Notes: generated by a model not told the origin, from the letters alone. A stretch of DNA of 64,000 bases from Desulfovibrio mangrovi (GCF_026230175.1 NZ_CP104208.1:1736001-1800000), one strand, 5' to 3'. Shown: positions 1-9,346, numbered from the stretch's first letter. Program-made: numbers and translations.

Positions 1-1763
1 TCGAATTCTCGCTCAAGGACCTCAAGCCGGTACGCATGATCGCCCTGATTGGCACCCCGATTCAGATCATCCTGTGCATACTCATAGGTTTTGCGGCAGG
101 CCACCTTGCAGGATGGGATACCGTTCCCTCCCTGTGGTTCGGGACCTTCATTTCGCTTTCCAGCACCATGGTCATTCTGAAAACGCTGGAAGGGCAAGGC
201 TGGCTCGGCACACTTTCAAGCCGCGTCATGATTGGCATGCTCATTGTGCAGGACCTTGCCGTAGTTCCCATGCTGATCATCATGCCCAAGCTGGGCATGC
301 CCGACGCCGGATACACCGACCTTGCATGGGCTGCACTCAAGGCCGGCCTGTTCCTTGCGGGCATGATGGTGCTGGGCACCCGCATCATGCCGCGCATACT
401 GCGACTTGTGGCCAGTTGGAATTCCCGGGAACTCTTCATGCTGGCCTGCAGCGGTATCGGTCTCGGCATCGGTTACGGCACATACCTGCTCGGCCTCTCC
501 TTCGCTTTCGGGGCCTTCGTGGCTGGCATGGTGCTCAGCGAATCCGATTACGGCCACCAGGCGCTGAGCGACATCATTCCCCTGCGCGACCTGTTCGGCC
601 TGCTGTTCTTCGCCTCCATGGGCATGCTGCTTGATCCCCGTTTCGTCTACGGCCACCTCGGCATCATTATCGCCCTTGCCGGAGGCGTCTTCCTGCTCAA
701 GGGCCTGCTCTTTTCCCTGCTGGGCAAAGGCTTCGGTTACGGCAACGTTGTGCCGCTGGCGTTGGGATTGGGCATGTTTCAGGCTGGCGAACTCTCCTTC
801 CTGCTGGCACGGGTAGGCGTGGACAGCGGCAGTCTGCCGCAGGAGCAGTACTCGCTGTTTCTTGCCGTCGGCATTCTAGGCATGATTGCCACCCCGCCGC
901 TTTCGGCCATGACAGCCCCGCTCTATTCTCTGCGCAGAAAATACATGCCCGCGCCGGTTCTTCAGAGCGTAAACATCCCCAGCGAAGGTCTGGAAAATCA
1001 TGTTGTCATTATCGGCGGCGGCAAGGTGGGGCAGTATGTGGCCGACATTCTCTCGCGCCTCTCCTTCCCCATTGTCGTCATTGAGACCAACTCGCGACGC
1101 TTCGAAACATGCCGGGGAAAAGGAATTCCCACCATTTTCGGTGATGCCGCCCATGAAACTGTGCTGGAAGCCTCGCATCTGCACAAGGCATGCCTGCTGC
1201 TGATCACAATTCCTTCCATAACAGACGCCTCGCTCGTGGTACGCCTGGCCCATACCATCAAGCCGGAACTGGCTATTGCCGCCCGTGTTTCCGGCGAGGA
1301 GCAGATGGACGAACTGGCCGCCCTCGGTGTGCGCCAGACCATTCAGCCGGAGTTCGAGGCCGGGCTTGAGCTGACCCGTCAGGCACTCCTGCATCTGGGC
1401 CTTCCCGTGGGAGAGATCCAGCGTTTTTCCGACAACGTGCGCCACGAGCGCTATGCCGCCATCATCGAAGAGCATCCGGAATACCGGACCCTAAGCCAAC
1501 TCGGCAACGCCGCCTCAGGCATGGACCTTTCATGGATTGCCATAGGGAACGACTCATCCCTCAGGGACAAAACCCTCAAGGAACTCATGCTGCGGTCAAC
1601 CATGCACATCACGGTCGTCGGCGTACTGCGCCACGGACAGCTGCATGCCAACCCAGGTGCGGATTTCGTGCTGATGAAAGATGATATCGCCGGAGTGCTC
1701 GGCTGCATGCAGGATACGGAACGCTTTGCCCTGCTTGCCCAGCCCGTGACAGGCAGCGCCTGA
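1..1763 (+). CDS. Kef-type cation:proton antiporter with TrkA-N domain (5' truncated by window edge)
   Basis: Inner-membrane monovalent cation:proton antiporter of the CPA2 family. The reading frame is open to the left edge (residues ...[11 protein letters not shown] precede the first Met at position 36), so the true start lies outside the window. About the first 285 visible residues form repeated hydrophobic segments typical of the Na/H-exchanger domain. A Rossmann motif ([13 protein letters not shown], near 1001-1040) begins a TrkA-N/RCK domain, followed by a TrkA-C-like region. The RCK part normally gates the channel in response to nucleotides or glutathione adducts. The transported ion (K+ or Na+) cannot be told from sequence. 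The gene converges on cheX. Confidence 0.85.
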   Translation, partial: EFSLKDLKPVRMIALIGTPIQIILCILIGFAAGHLAGWDTVPSLWFGTFISLSSTMVILKTLEGQGWLGTLSSRVMIGMLIVQDLAVVPMLIIMPKLGMPDAGYTDLAWAALKAGLFLAGMMVLGTRIMPRILRLVASWNSRELFMLACSGIGLGIGYGTYLLGLSFAFGAFVAGMVLSESDYGHQALSDIIPLRDLFGLLFFASMGMLLDPRFVYGHLGIIIALAGGVFLLKGLLFSLLGKGFGYGNVVPLALGLGMFQAGELSFLLARVGVDSGSLPQEQYSLFLAVGILGMIATPPLSAMTAPLYSLRRKYMPAPVLQSVNIPSEGLENHVVIIGGGKVGQYVADILSRLSFPIVVIETNSRRFETCRGKGIPTIFGDAAHETVLEASHLHKACLLLITIPSITDASLVVRLAHTIKPELAIAARVSGEEQMDELAALGVRQTIQPEFEAGLELTRQALLHLGLPVGEIQRFSDNVRHERYAAIIEEHPEYRTLSQLGNAASGMDLSWIAIGNDSSLRDKTLKELMLRSTMHITVVGVLRHGQLHANPGADFVLMKDDIAGVLGCMQDTERFALLAQPVTGSA

Positions 1764-1809
1764 TCCGGCAAATGGAAACTCGGATAGAGGGTGATTCCCG
1801 TAAAAACAA

Positions 1810-1829
1810 AGCCCGGCTTCTGCCGGGCT
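1810..1829. terminator. Shared hairpin terminator between the antiporter gene and cheX
   Basis: AGCCCGGC and GCCGGGCT pair across a TTCT loop. On the minus strand the stem is followed by a T-rich tract (TTTGTTTTT), so it suits the end of the cheX transcript. On the plus strand it is followed by ATTCTTCT, a weaker signal for the antiporter gene. The last bases overlap the cheX stop codon. Confidence 0.75.
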
Positions 1830-2310
1830 ATTCTTCTACCTTGTTCAGGGAAACCTCCACAACCAGATTGCCGTCCGGCGTGGTAAAGGGAATGGAAAGA
1901 ATGGGCTGTTTGTTGATGTGGCTCAACGTGTGGTTCTTGCCGATGATGACAGAAGGGGTTGAAGCCTGAAACTTCATACCTTCATTGGCAAGATGCGCAC
2001 GGGCCTGCCCTGCGATCATGTTGGTCAGCTCACCTACCGCGTCCGCAATTTCGTCATTGATCTTGGAATATTCCTCTCCAAGCATGTTGGAAACGATACG
2101 CAGAATACACTTTTCATCAAGCGTGAGAGATATCACCCCGTCCGCATATCCCGTAACACCGATCAGCCCTGTCACATCCCCCACCGCAGTGCGGCGGGTA
2201 TTGATATAGGGCTTGCCGGGGCGTGCTTCCACCATGGCCATAGTGCCGAGCACGTCGATTACGGCTGCGAGAAAAGGGTTGATAAAGCTGACGTTGTATT
2301 GCGAACTCAT
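1828..2310 (-). CDS. cheX: CheX-like chemotaxis phosphatase
   Basis: 160-residue protein of the CheC/CheX/FliY family, cytoplasmic phosphatases that dephosphorylate CheY-P. The active-site signature is visible as GELTNMIAG, an ExxN pair, with a proline 22 residues after the Asn, as in the family. The start MSSQYNVSF is chosen because the frame upstream of it reads through the intercistronic hairpin and has no family-like sequence; a purine-rich AAAGAAAGA lies just upstream. It follows the HDOD gene and cheR on the same strand, so the three may act together in motility or taxis signalling. Confidence 0.8.
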   Translation of the reverse strand: MSSQYNVSFINPFLAAVIDVLGTMAMVEARPGKPYINTRRTAVGDVTGLIGVTGYADGVISLTLDEKCILRIVSNMLGEEYSKINDEIADAVGELTNMIAGQARAHLANEGMKFQASTPSVIIGKNHTLSHINKQPILSIPFTTPDGNLVVEVSLNKVEE

Positions 2311-2364
2311 GAAAGTCTTTCTTTCAGTCGGCGGCCGTATTGTCAAGAGGAGACGAATGCCAAG

Positions 2365-2390
2365 AGGCCGGAACACAGCTATTCCGGCCT
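2365..2390. repeat. Intercistronic inverted repeat between the HDOD gene and cheX
   Basis: AGGCCGGAA and TTCCGGCCT form a perfect 9-bp stem with an 8-base loop, between the HDOD stop codon and the cheX start. No T-run follows on the minus strand, so it is more likely an mRNA-stability or partial attenuation element than a full terminator. Confidence 0.55.
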
Positions 2391-2399
2391 TTGCATGCA

Positions 2400-3455
2400 C
2401 TACAGGAAAGAAGCAAAGAGTTCATCAATATGCGTGTCGAAAAGTCCGACAATGGAAACAAGGTCACTGGGTTTAAGCCCGAGACGTTCCCAGGCCCCAT
2501 CTTCCAGCCCGGGCAACACATACATGCCGCCTATGGAAATCTCCATTGCGTTGGTCATGTTGTCCGCGAGTTGAATAATGGCAGCCCCCTGAGGGTCCTG
2601 CGCCTCTGACGGCTTGTGATGCCAGGTCATGGCATCAACCAGGGTCTGCGGGAAACGCCATTCCGTCAGAATCATATTGCCCACCTCGGTGTGGTCGAAA
2701 CCGAGAATGTCGCGTTCCGCATCCACCAGCGGCAACATGTTCTCACGGGCGTACAGCAGAGTCTGTACGGAAGCATACGGCAGTTTCTTGAAGATGATCA
2801 GACGCCCCACGTCATGCAGCAATCCGGCCGTAAAGAATCTGTCCGCCTTGAGACCGGGAATTCTGGATGCAATGAGTTTGGCAAACACGCCGCAGCTGAC
2901 GGAATGCCTCCAGAAGGTTTTCACATCCATGAGTTCCGGCGGAATATCCTTGAACACCTTGATGGCCGAAATACCGAGAGCAAGGTTTGAGACTTCCGTT
3001 ACCCCGACAAGGGCAATGGCGTGTGCCACGTCCTCTACCGTTTCCATGAGTCCGTAGAAGGGACTGTTGACCAGCTTGAGAAGCTTGGCAGTCAGTTCCA
3101 TGTCGCTGCTCACGATACGGGCAACGTCGTCGGCCGAACTGACGGGGGAGTCCAACACTTCCTTGATGCGGAAATACACGTCAGGGAACGAGGCCAGCTG
3201 CGCTTCGCTATCGGCCAGCGTTTTGGGATCAACAAGCCCCGGCGTAAAGGTATCCTTCAGGTACTCAGTATTACGGGTCAGACGCGCATCATCTTCCGGT
3301 ATTTCCCATCCCATTCCCAGCGCCGCGCTGGTACGGAACACACTCAACCGGAACAACTCGGCTATGGCGTCATTGTCATGGTCCGTATACATGAAAAAAT
3401 TGCGCACATATTCTTCGCTGAGCGCCATCTGGGCTGCGGGCGAGTCGGGTTTCAT
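2400..3455 (-). CDS. HDOD-domain signalling protein
   Basis: 351 residues. The central part, about residues 95-290, matches the HDOD domain, an HD-related output module common in bacterial signalling proteins; LKLVNSPFYGL is the characteristic helix. An HD pair is present (GLLHDVGRLIIFKK), and a second His-rich segment (MTWHHKP) follows, so some metal-binding residues are kept. The roughly 90 N-terminal residues are not recognised. HDOD proteins usually have no shown catalytic activity and act in motility, virulence or cell-cycle control. The position between cheR and cheX supports a role in chemotaxis or c-di-GMP-linked motility; that is inference. Confidence 0.75.
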   Translation of the reverse strand: MKPDSPAAQMALSEEYVRNFFMYTDHDNDAIAELFRLSVFRTSAALGMGWEIPEDDARLTRNTEYLKDTFTPGLVDPKTLADSEAQLASFPDVYFRIKEVLDSPVSSADDVARIVSSDMELTAKLLKLVNSPFYGLMETVEDVAHAIALVGVTEVSNLALGISAIKVFKDIPPELMDVKTFWRHSVSCGVFAKLIASRIPGLKADRFFTAGLLHDVGRLIIFKKLPYASVQTLLYARENMLPLVDAERDILGFDHTEVGNMILTEWRFPQTLVDAMTWHHKPSEAQDPQGAAIIQLADNMTNAMEISIGGMYVLPGLEDGAWERLGLKPSDLVSIVGLFDTHIDELFASFL

Positions 3456-3529
3456 GCCATTCCTCCGTTTGGCTGATTACGCCTTTGGACATGTATGCAT
3501 GTCCGGTCCGTTGCCATCAAACGCAACTA

Positions 3530-4528
3530 CTAGCCTTCCTTGCGGTAGCACATGCCACCGGGCTTGAGCACCGGCTTGAACGCAGTGGAAAGCTTGTGAA
3601 TGCTTTCCGAATGGCCGAGGAAAAGGTGCCCTCCGGGAAGCAGGTTGTCATAGAACGCGCTGATGACGCTCTGCTTCATGGGATCATCAAAATAGATGAT
3701 CACGTTGCGGCAGAATACTATGTGCGATTTGGGGACACGCTTGAGCGCCATGCCATCACTGAGGTTGATGGGGCCGAAGTTGATCAGTTTCTTGATGCGC
3801 GGCTTAACCCTGTAGTTATCGCCTTCCTGATCAAAATACTTGGCGATGATTCCCTTTGGCGTGGTTCGCAGGGAATACTCGGTATAAAGGCCCTCTTTGG
3901 CCTTCGCCAGCATGGCAGGAGAAAGGTCGTTGGCGGAGATGCGGATATTCCACCCGATGACCGACATGCCCAGCACCTCGCTGATCATGATGGCAAGCGT
4001 GTAGGGTTCTTCACCGGATGAACAGCCTGCAGACCAGATGGACAGCTCCTTGCGGCCTGCAGCCTCCTGCTCCTTGATGACATCCTTGAGAATCTCGTTC
4101 TGGAAAATGCCGAGCTGGCGGACATCCCGATAGAAACTGGTCTCGTTGGTGGTCACCTTTTCGCAGAGCTTGTCCATCTCAAGAGTTTTGTTACGGTCAA
4201 GCCTGAGATAGTCGTAGTACTCTTTGAAGGTCTTGAGTCCGAGTTCCTGCAGGCGAGACCCAAGACGGTTCTCCAGAAGATACTTCCGCTTGTCGGGAAT
4301 ACTGATGCCGGTCTTCTCGTAGATGAAGCCGCTCAGCTGAGCAAACTCTTCATCCGAAATCTTGGGAGTTTTACGCAAGCTGAGCCCACCGGAAAAAGAG
4401 CGCTCCTGCTTGGCGAAATCAGTCATAAGGCCGCCGGTTCTGCCGCCGGGCAGCCCGGTGGATGTCGTCGTCCGGGAACCGAGAGTGGAAGCTCCCGTCC
4501 CGAATTTACCGGATGATAACAATGCCAT
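3530..4528 (-). CDS. cheR: Chemotaxis protein methyltransferase CheR
   Basis: 332-residue SAM-dependent glutamate methyltransferase acting on chemoreceptors in the cytoplasm. The N-terminal helical domain (about residues 55-125) is followed by the SAM-binding core with SIWSAGCSSGEEPYTLA, and later by IVFCRNVIIYFDDP and LFLGHSESI, all CheR hallmarks. The N-terminus is about 50 residues longer than usual and rich in Gly/Ser/Thr. The upstream start is preferred because a clear GAGGA lies 6 bases before its ATG, whereas an internal ATG at 4426 has no ribosome binding site. No CheB or receptor gene is next to it. Confidence 0.92.
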   Translation of the reverse strand: MALLSSGKFGTGASTLGSRTTTSTGLPGGRTGGLMTDFAKQERSFSGGLSLRKTPKISDEEFAQLSGFIYEKTGISIPDKRKYLLENRLGSRLQELGLKTFKEYYDYLRLDRNKTLEMDKLCEKVTTNETSFYRDVRQLGIFQNEILKDVIKEQEAAGRKELSIWSAGCSSGEEPYTLAIMISEVLGMSVIGWNIRISANDLSPAMLAKAKEGLYTEYSLRTTPKGIIAKYFDQEGDNYRVKPRIKKLINFGPINLSDGMALKRVPKSHIVFCRNVIIYFDDPMKQSVISAFYDNLLPGGHLFLGHSESIHKLSTAFKPVLKPGGMCYRKEG

Positions 4529-4541
4529 TGTTTCCTCATTT

Positions 4542-4560
4542 GTTATCAGAAGGTTATCAG
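4542..4560. promoter_or_regulatory. Direct repeat upstream of cheR
   Basis: GTTATCAG occurs twice, at 4542-4549 and 4553-4560, 11 bp apart (one helical turn), in the short region before cheR. The spacing is what a DNA-binding protein contacting one face would use. No known consensus is recognised. Confidence 0.35.
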
Positions 4561-4614
4561 GAATAACTCACAGTATACCTTGCCGAGAAACAAAGGCAAC
4601 AAAAACTTACAGCA

Positions 4615-5745
4615 TCACTCAGACAGAACCTTGCCCTGCAGCTTTTTGCCGAAGAAGCGCAAAAGGATATCGTTCACCGCCTTGTGCACGGCCTTTCTGT
4701 CTACTTTTTCTGAATCCCTGCACACAGCCGGATAATTTGTCCGCATGCGTTCGGAACATATGGCATGCAACGTAAAGCTGGTGGCATCAGACAGGATGAA
4801 ATAGCTTGTCTTCTCAGGCAGCAGGGTGCGCAAATACTGGGCATGCAGTTCCGGCCAGTTCATGGCATCGCGCTCGGCTTCGATCAGGATGGAAGGCACC
4901 TGCATGGACGCCACGCCTTGTGCATTGAACAGCATGCCGTATGCCGGAGCCAGGAGCGCGACACACTTCACCCGTGGATCATGCCACGGACGGCCGCCCG
5001 CAGGCTGCAATTCTTCTGCTGTCTTGTTCATGAAAAGGGCCAGTCGGGCATGAGCCCAGTCCGAACAATACGGATCATCCGGCTTGGCTTTAGTGCAGTA
5101 CGAACGGAGCCCTTCCGTATCCGGCATGGCTCCTGCCAGCAGCATGGCTGCGGCAGCGCCCGTTCCATAACCGATCACGCCGACGTTGCTCATGTCCGCC
5201 ACCGGACCGATTTCGGGGTGGGCCTGAACGGCATCAAGTGCCAGCTGAAGATGGTAGGGTCTGTCTGTCACCTGATGCTCTGTGTAGATGCGTGAGGTAT
5301 CGAGATAGTTGTCCCCGGGATGCGTCGGAGCGACGACAATGAATCCCTTGCGTACCAGAAACTCGGCTGAATCATGATGAGACAGACCGGATTCTGCCGA
5401 AGCATGCGAGAGCAGAATGACTGGGAACTTGCCCTCCTCAGGCTTTCCCTCGCGTGCCGCAGAAATGGCGTAAGGGTCCAGAAAGACGGAACGTTCCGGC
5501 CTGACGGTGGGATACCATACATAAATGGCTATACGCGCGCCGGAGTGCTCTTCCCATTCATTCAGGATGTGCAGCCCCACCCTGTTCACGCCATCACGCG
5601 CGCCAAGGGCATGCGCCGTTCCGGCAAGCAGCAGACTCAGCCCGAGACAAAGGCAAATACCCAAGGCAACCGCGCACAACCTGCGCCCTGCTGCAACACC
5701 AAACGTTCCGGCACAACCCACCCGACACAAAGAGACTCTTTCCAT
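4615..5745 (-). CDS. Secreted alpha/beta-hydrolase-fold protein, probable pseudoenzyme
   Basis: 376 residues with an N-terminal hydrophobic signal segment (about residues 25-46, ending AHA), so probably exported. The order of motifs (VILLSHAS..., APTHPGDN, VIGYGTGAAA, LIEAERD, DATSFTLHAIC) resembles the dienelactone hydrolase/PAF-acetylhydrolase-like group. The nucleophile elbow reads G-Y-G-T-G, with Gly where Ser is expected, and the usual catalytic His position near the C-terminus reads Ser. The acid residue (ERD) looks kept. Catalysis by the classic triad therefore seems impossible, and the protein may bind rather than cleave. A GGAG lies 5 bases before the ATG. It is transcribed toward cheR. 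Confidence 0.6.
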   Translation of the reverse strand: MERVSLCRVGCAGTFGVAAGRRLCAVALGICLCLGLSLLLAGTAHALGARDGVNRVGLHILNEWEEHSGARIAIYVWYPTVRPERSVFLDPYAISAAREGKPEEGKFPVILLSHASAESGLSHHDSAEFLVRKGFIVVAPTHPGDNYLDTSRIYTEHQVTDRPYHLQLALDAVQAHPEIGPVADMSNVGVIGYGTGAAAAMLLAGAMPDTEGLRSYCTKAKPDDPYCSDWAHARLALFMNKTAEELQPAGGRPWHDPRVKCVALLAPAYGMLFNAQGVASMQVPSILIEAERDAMNWPELHAQYLRTLLPEKTSYFILSDATSFTLHAICSERMRTNYPAVCRDSEKVDRKAVHKAVNDILLRFFGKKLQGKVLSE

Positions 5746-6239
5746 AAAAACTCCGATGCGAAATTCCGCAACAGGTAGCCTATCCCACGCCCTGAAGCAA
5801 GCATAACAAGAGCTGGCGCGGGCTCCCCAGCCTCCACGTCAAAAATGCACGTTCCCCGGTTTTATACCCGCAAAAAAGACCTGAAATTAATTAATGTCGA
5901 CAATCGACTGTTTTTCTTAGGGATTGCCTTTCATGCTGGAATTCATGTATATTCCCCTGCTTCTCACACTTACGATTTTTGTGGTACATTCAGCATGAAA
6001 GTGCGTGAGAATTGCCGAAAAATGCAGCAACACCCTCGAATTACGCTTTTGTAGAAAAAAACTTACGAAGCATTTGGGTATTTAAACAATTTTTGACAAT
6101 TCCGTCTTTCCACGTTAGTGTCCCGCACAGTAAGCTCCGAAATCCTATACATAGGATCGGGGGTAAAAATCGTAGGTTGAGGAGAGTGGTTAGGGATCAT
6201 CTTTACTCCATATGTTGAGCGACAATGAGGAGAGCTTCG
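5746..6239. promoter_or_regulatory. Intergenic control region of the liv operon
   Basis: About 490 bp, more AT-rich than the flanking genes, between divergent transcripts. Short ORFs here have no supporting ribosome binding site or recognisable product. A candidate -35 TTGACA is at 6093-6098 with a weak -10 (TTAGTG) near 6115-6120. A palindrome lies at 6142-6157, and GAGGAGAG at 6226-6233 serves livK. The region should hold the promoters of livK and of the minus-strand hydrolase. Confidence 0.5.
6142..6157. promoter_or_regulatory. Palindromic operator candidate upstream of livK
   Basis: ATCCTATACATAGGAT has 7-bp perfect arms around AC. It lies just downstream of the candidate -10 and about 80 bp before livK, where a repressor or a transcript hairpin could act. 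The cognate regulator is not known. Confidence 0.4.
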
Positions 6240-7358
6240 ATGAAGAAACTGATTCACGCGCTGTTACTTGGACTTGTGCTGTCACTGCTGATGGCGGGGA
6301 TTTCCTGGGCCGACACCATCAAAATTGGCGTGCAGGCTCCCCTGACGGGCAAATATGCCTCCGAAGGGCAGGACATGAAGAACATTGTGGACATTCTTGC
6401 AGAAAAAGTGAACGCCGCTGGGGGCGTGAACGGCAAGAAGGTTGAGATCATCGCGGAAGACGACGCTTTCGACCCCAAGACGGCCGCACTGGCCGCACAG
6501 CGCCTGACCACCAGCGGTGTGGTCGCAGTTATTGGTACTTACGGCTCGGCCATCACGGAAGCCGCACAGGGCATCTATGATGAAGCCGAAGTCATCCAGA
6601 TCGCCACGGGTTCCACCATGGTGCGCCTTACTGAAAAGGGCATGAAGAACTTCTTCCGCACCTGCCCCCGCGACGACGCACAGGGCGCAGCCGCTGCCAA
6701 GATCATCAAGGAATTCGGCAGCAAGCGTATTGCCATCCTGCATGACAACAGCTCCTACTCCAAGGGCCTCGCTGAAGAAACCAAGGCGCTGCTCGATCCT
6801 TCCACCATCGTATTCTACGATGCGCTGACTCCCGGCGAACAGGACTACACCGCCATCCTCACCAAGGTTAAGGGCTCCAACCCCGACCTGCTCTATTTCC
6901 CCGGCTACTACAACGAAGCTGGCCTGCTGCTCCGCCAGAAGATGGAAATGAAGTGGGACGTGCCCATGCTGGGCGGTGACGCCACCAACAACGCCGACCT
7001 CGTGAAGATCGCCGGCGTTGAAGCTGCAAAGGGGTTCATGTTCGTTGGCCCTCCCGGCGTTAACGACCTCGACGATCCCGCTACCAAGGAATTTCTTGCC
7101 ACCTATCAGGCTCGCTTCAACGCCATGCCTGCCTCCATCTGGTCCGTATTCGCTGGTGACGCCTTCAACGTGACCATTGAAGCCATCAAGCAGTCCGGTT
7201 CCACCGAGCCTGCCAAGATCGCTGAATACTTCCACAATGGTCTCAAGGACTTCCCCAGCCTCACCGGCACCATTTCCTTTGATGCCAAGGGGGACCGCGC
7301 TGGCAAGTTCTACCGCCTGAGCAAGGTTAACGAGAAGGGCGAATTCATCCTTCAGTAA
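6240..7358 (+). CDS. livK: Branched-chain amino acid (or amide) ABC transporter, periplasmic binding protein
   Basis: 372-residue periplasmic ligand-binding component. The start MKKLIHALL is chosen over an in-frame ATG 15 bases upstream because that upstream ATG sits inside the GAGGAGAG ribosome binding site. Residues 1-25 form a signal peptide ending ISWA. The mature part opens IKIGVQAPLTGKYAS, typical of the type I LivJ/LivK fold, with GVVAVIGTYGS and later LGGDATNN matching. First gene of livKHMGF, so it presents ligand to LivHM. Whether the ligand is Leu/Ile/Val or another amide such as urea cannot be decided here. Confidence 0.92.
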   Translation: MKKLIHALLLGLVLSLLMAGISWADTIKIGVQAPLTGKYASEGQDMKNIVDILAEKVNAAGGVNGKKVEIIAEDDAFDPKTAALAAQRLTTSGVVAVIGTYGSAITEAAQGIYDEAEVIQIATGSTMVRLTEKGMKNFFRTCPRDDAQGAAAAKIIKEFGSKRIAILHDNSSYSKGLAEETKALLDPSTIVFYDALTPGEQDYTAILTKVKGSNPDLLYFPGYYNEAGLLLRQKMEMKWDVPMLGGDATNNADLVKIAGVEAAKGFMFVGPPGVNDLDDPATKEFLATYQARFNAMPASIWSVFAGDAFNVTIEAIKQSGSTEPAKIAEYFHNGLKDFPSLTGTISFDAKGDRAGKFYRLSKVNEKGEFILQ

Positions 7359-7375
7359 CCTTTCGGTCCATTAAC

Positions 7376-7406
7376 GGAATGCGGGCGATGCGCTCGCCCG
7401 CATTCC
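7376..7406 (+). terminator. Long hairpin between livK and livH
   Basis: A perfect 13-bp stem, GGAATGCGGGCGA with TCGCCCGCATTCC, closes a 5-base loop and is followed by GATTTTCTTC. The tail is a weak U-tract, so it probably terminates only part of the transcripts and/or protects the livK 3' end. This is a common way to make more binding protein than membrane subunits. Confidence 0.65.
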
Positions 7407-7445
7407 GATTTTCTTCGTGTTTCATCTGCTACCACGGGACACTCC

Positions 7446-8351
7446 ATGGAAGAGTTTTTTCAGCAACTGACCAACGGTCTTGCGGTGGGCGGCATCTATG
7501 CCCTCATCGCATTGGGCTACACCATGGTCTATGGTGTACTTAAGCTTATCAATTTTGCTCACGGCGATCTGTTCACCATAGGGGCCTTTCTCGGCCTTAC
7601 GCTGCTCACTTCGCTGGGACTGACCGATCACATGGGCGCGCTTGTCGGTGTTCTGGTACTGGCCGCGATGGTTATCGCGCTGGTAGGTCTCATCGGTTTT
7701 CTGCTTGAACGCACGGCCTACCGTCCGCTGCGCAACTCCCCCCGACTCTCTGCCGTGGTGAGTGCCCTCGGGGCTTCCATCTTTTTCCAGAACGCCGTGA
7801 TGCTCATCTGGGGAGCCCGGCCTCTGGTCTACCCTCACAACATCCTGCCCAAGACCGCCATTTCGATCTTCGGCATGGATGTTCCGCTGGTCCGGCTTAT
7901 CATGCTGGGTACATCGCTCCTGCTGATGTACGGCCTGTACTATCTTACCCACAAGACCAAGATCGGCGCAGCCATACGTGCTGCCGCCATTGACCAGGGT
8001 GCAGCCAAACTCATGGGCATTGACGTGAACCGCGTCATCGCGCTTGTGTTCTGCATCGGCCCCGCACTGGGCGGTGCTGCCGGCGTCATGGTCGGTCTCT
8101 ACTACGGCCAGATCAGCTTCACCATGGGCTGGTTGTACGGTCTCAAGGCATTTACCGCCGCTATTCTCGGTGGTATCGGCAACATTCCCGGAGCCATGGT
8201 CGGCGGCCTGCTGCTCGGCGTCATTGAGGCGCTTGGCGCCGCCTACATCTCCATCGCATGGAAGGACGCCATTTCCTTCCTCGTTCTCATTCTCATTCTG
8301 ATAATCCGGCCCACCGGGCTGCTCGGCGAAAGGGTGGCAGACAAGGTATGA
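7446..8351 (+). CDS. livH: Branched-chain amino acid ABC transporter permease LivH
   Basis: 301-residue polytopic inner-membrane permease. The opening (FFQQLTNGLAVGGIYALIA, then GYTMVYGVLKLINFAHGD) is the signature of LivH, and about eight hydrophobic segments follow. The segment around GIDVNRVIALVFCIGPALGG is the conserved cytoplasmic coupling region facing the ATPases. It pairs with LivM, whose start codon overlaps its stop. Confidence 0.93.
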   Translation: MEEFFQQLTNGLAVGGIYALIALGYTMVYGVLKLINFAHGDLFTIGAFLGLTLLTSLGLTDHMGALVGVLVLAAMVIALVGLIGFLLERTAYRPLRNSPRLSAVVSALGASIFFQNAVMLIWGARPLVYPHNILPKTAISIFGMDVPLVRLIMLGTSLLLMYGLYYLTHKTKIGAAIRAAAIDQGAAKLMGIDVNRVIALVFCIGPALGGAAGVMVGLYYGQISFTMGWLYGLKAFTAAILGGIGNIPGAMVGGLLLGVIEALGAAYISIAWKDAISFLVLILILIIRPTGLLGERVADKV

Positions 8352-9346
8352 TGGATAAACGCACACTCACTCTCTTTGCTGGCTGTATCCTGTTCGGCAT
8401 TCTGCCGATGTTCATCAACCCGTACTGGACTGACGTATTCAACAACGTCGGCCTCTACACCATTCTGGCACTCAGCCTGAACATCATTCTTGGTCATGCC
8501 GGACTCTTCCACATGGGCCACGCGGCATTCTACGCCGTGGGCGCATACACAACCGCCATATTGAACACGCAATACGGCGTACCGGTCCTCTACACCATGC
8601 CGCTGGCGGGTGTGCTTGCTGCCGTCTTCGCCATGATCGTGGCGCGTCCCATCATCCATCTGCGCGGCGACTATCTGCTCATCGTGACCATCGGCATCGT
8701 GGAGATCGTCCGCATCTCCCTGGTGAACGACGTATTCGGCCTGACCGGCGGCGCCAACGGCATCTTCGGCATCGATCGCCCTATGCTGTTCGGCTTCAAG
8801 ATCAAAAGGCCCGAGCACTTCTTCTATCTGATATGGGGCTTCTGCCTGCTCACCATCTTCTTCATGCACAGACTTGAGAACTCCCGCTTCGGCAGAGCCC
8901 TCAACTACATCAAAGAAGACGACGTGGCTGCTGAAGGTTCCGGCATCGACACCGCGTACTACAAGCTCATAGCCTTCGTACTCGGCGCATTCTGGGCAGG
9001 CATGACAGGCACCATCTTCGCCGCCAAGATGACCATCATCTCGCCAGAATCCTTCTCCTTCTGGGAGTCCGTGGTACTCTTCACCATCGTGATCCTCGGC
9101 GGCATGGGTTCCATCCGCGGCGTGCTCGTGGGGGCCTTCCTCATCATCGGTCTGCCCGAGCTGTTCCGCGACCTTGCCATGTGGCGCATGCTTGTCTTCG
9201 GCCTTGCCATGATCCTGATGATGATCTTCCGTACGCAGGGCCTCATACCGCCCCCGCCGCGAAAGTACGACGTAATGGCGTACCTCAAGGATGCCGTGAC
9301 CACCGTCAGGAACTCTGTGGCAACCGCCGAAGGGGGAGCGCGCTGA
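8348..9346 (+). CDS. livM: Branched-chain amino acid ABC transporter permease LivM
   Basis: 332-residue polytopic permease. The ATG at 8348 overlaps the livH stop (ATGA), implying translational coupling; the second Met codon at 8351 is an alternative. LSLNIILGHAGLFHMGHAAFYAVGAY, spread over residues 38-63, and IVEIVRISLVNDVFGLTGGANGI (cut across the third and fourth segments) are typical LivM features. The C-terminal tail (GLIPPPPRKYDV) is cytoplasmic. It forms the channel with LivH. Confidence 0.93.
   Translation: MMDKRTLTLFAGCILFGILPMFINPYWTDVFNNVGLYTILALSLNIILGHAGLFHMGHAAFYAVGAYTTAILNTQYGVPVLYTMPLAGVLAAVFAMIVARPIIHLRGDYLLIVTIGIVEIVRISLVNDVFGLTGGANGIFGIDRPMLFGFKIKRPEHFFYLIWGFCLLTIFFMHRLENSRFGRALNYIKEDDVAAEGSGIDTAYYKLIAFVLGAFWAGMTGTIFAAKMTIISPESFSFWESVVLFTIVILGGMGSIRGVLVGAFLIIGLPELFRDLAMWRMLVFGLAMILMMIFRTQGLIPPPPRKYDVMAYLKDAVTTVRNSVATAEGGAR

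Noticed and set aside
5845-6218. Two short ORFs in the liv control region
   Set aside because: They overlap each other, lie in AT-rich sequence with candidate promoter elements, and have no ribosome binding site.
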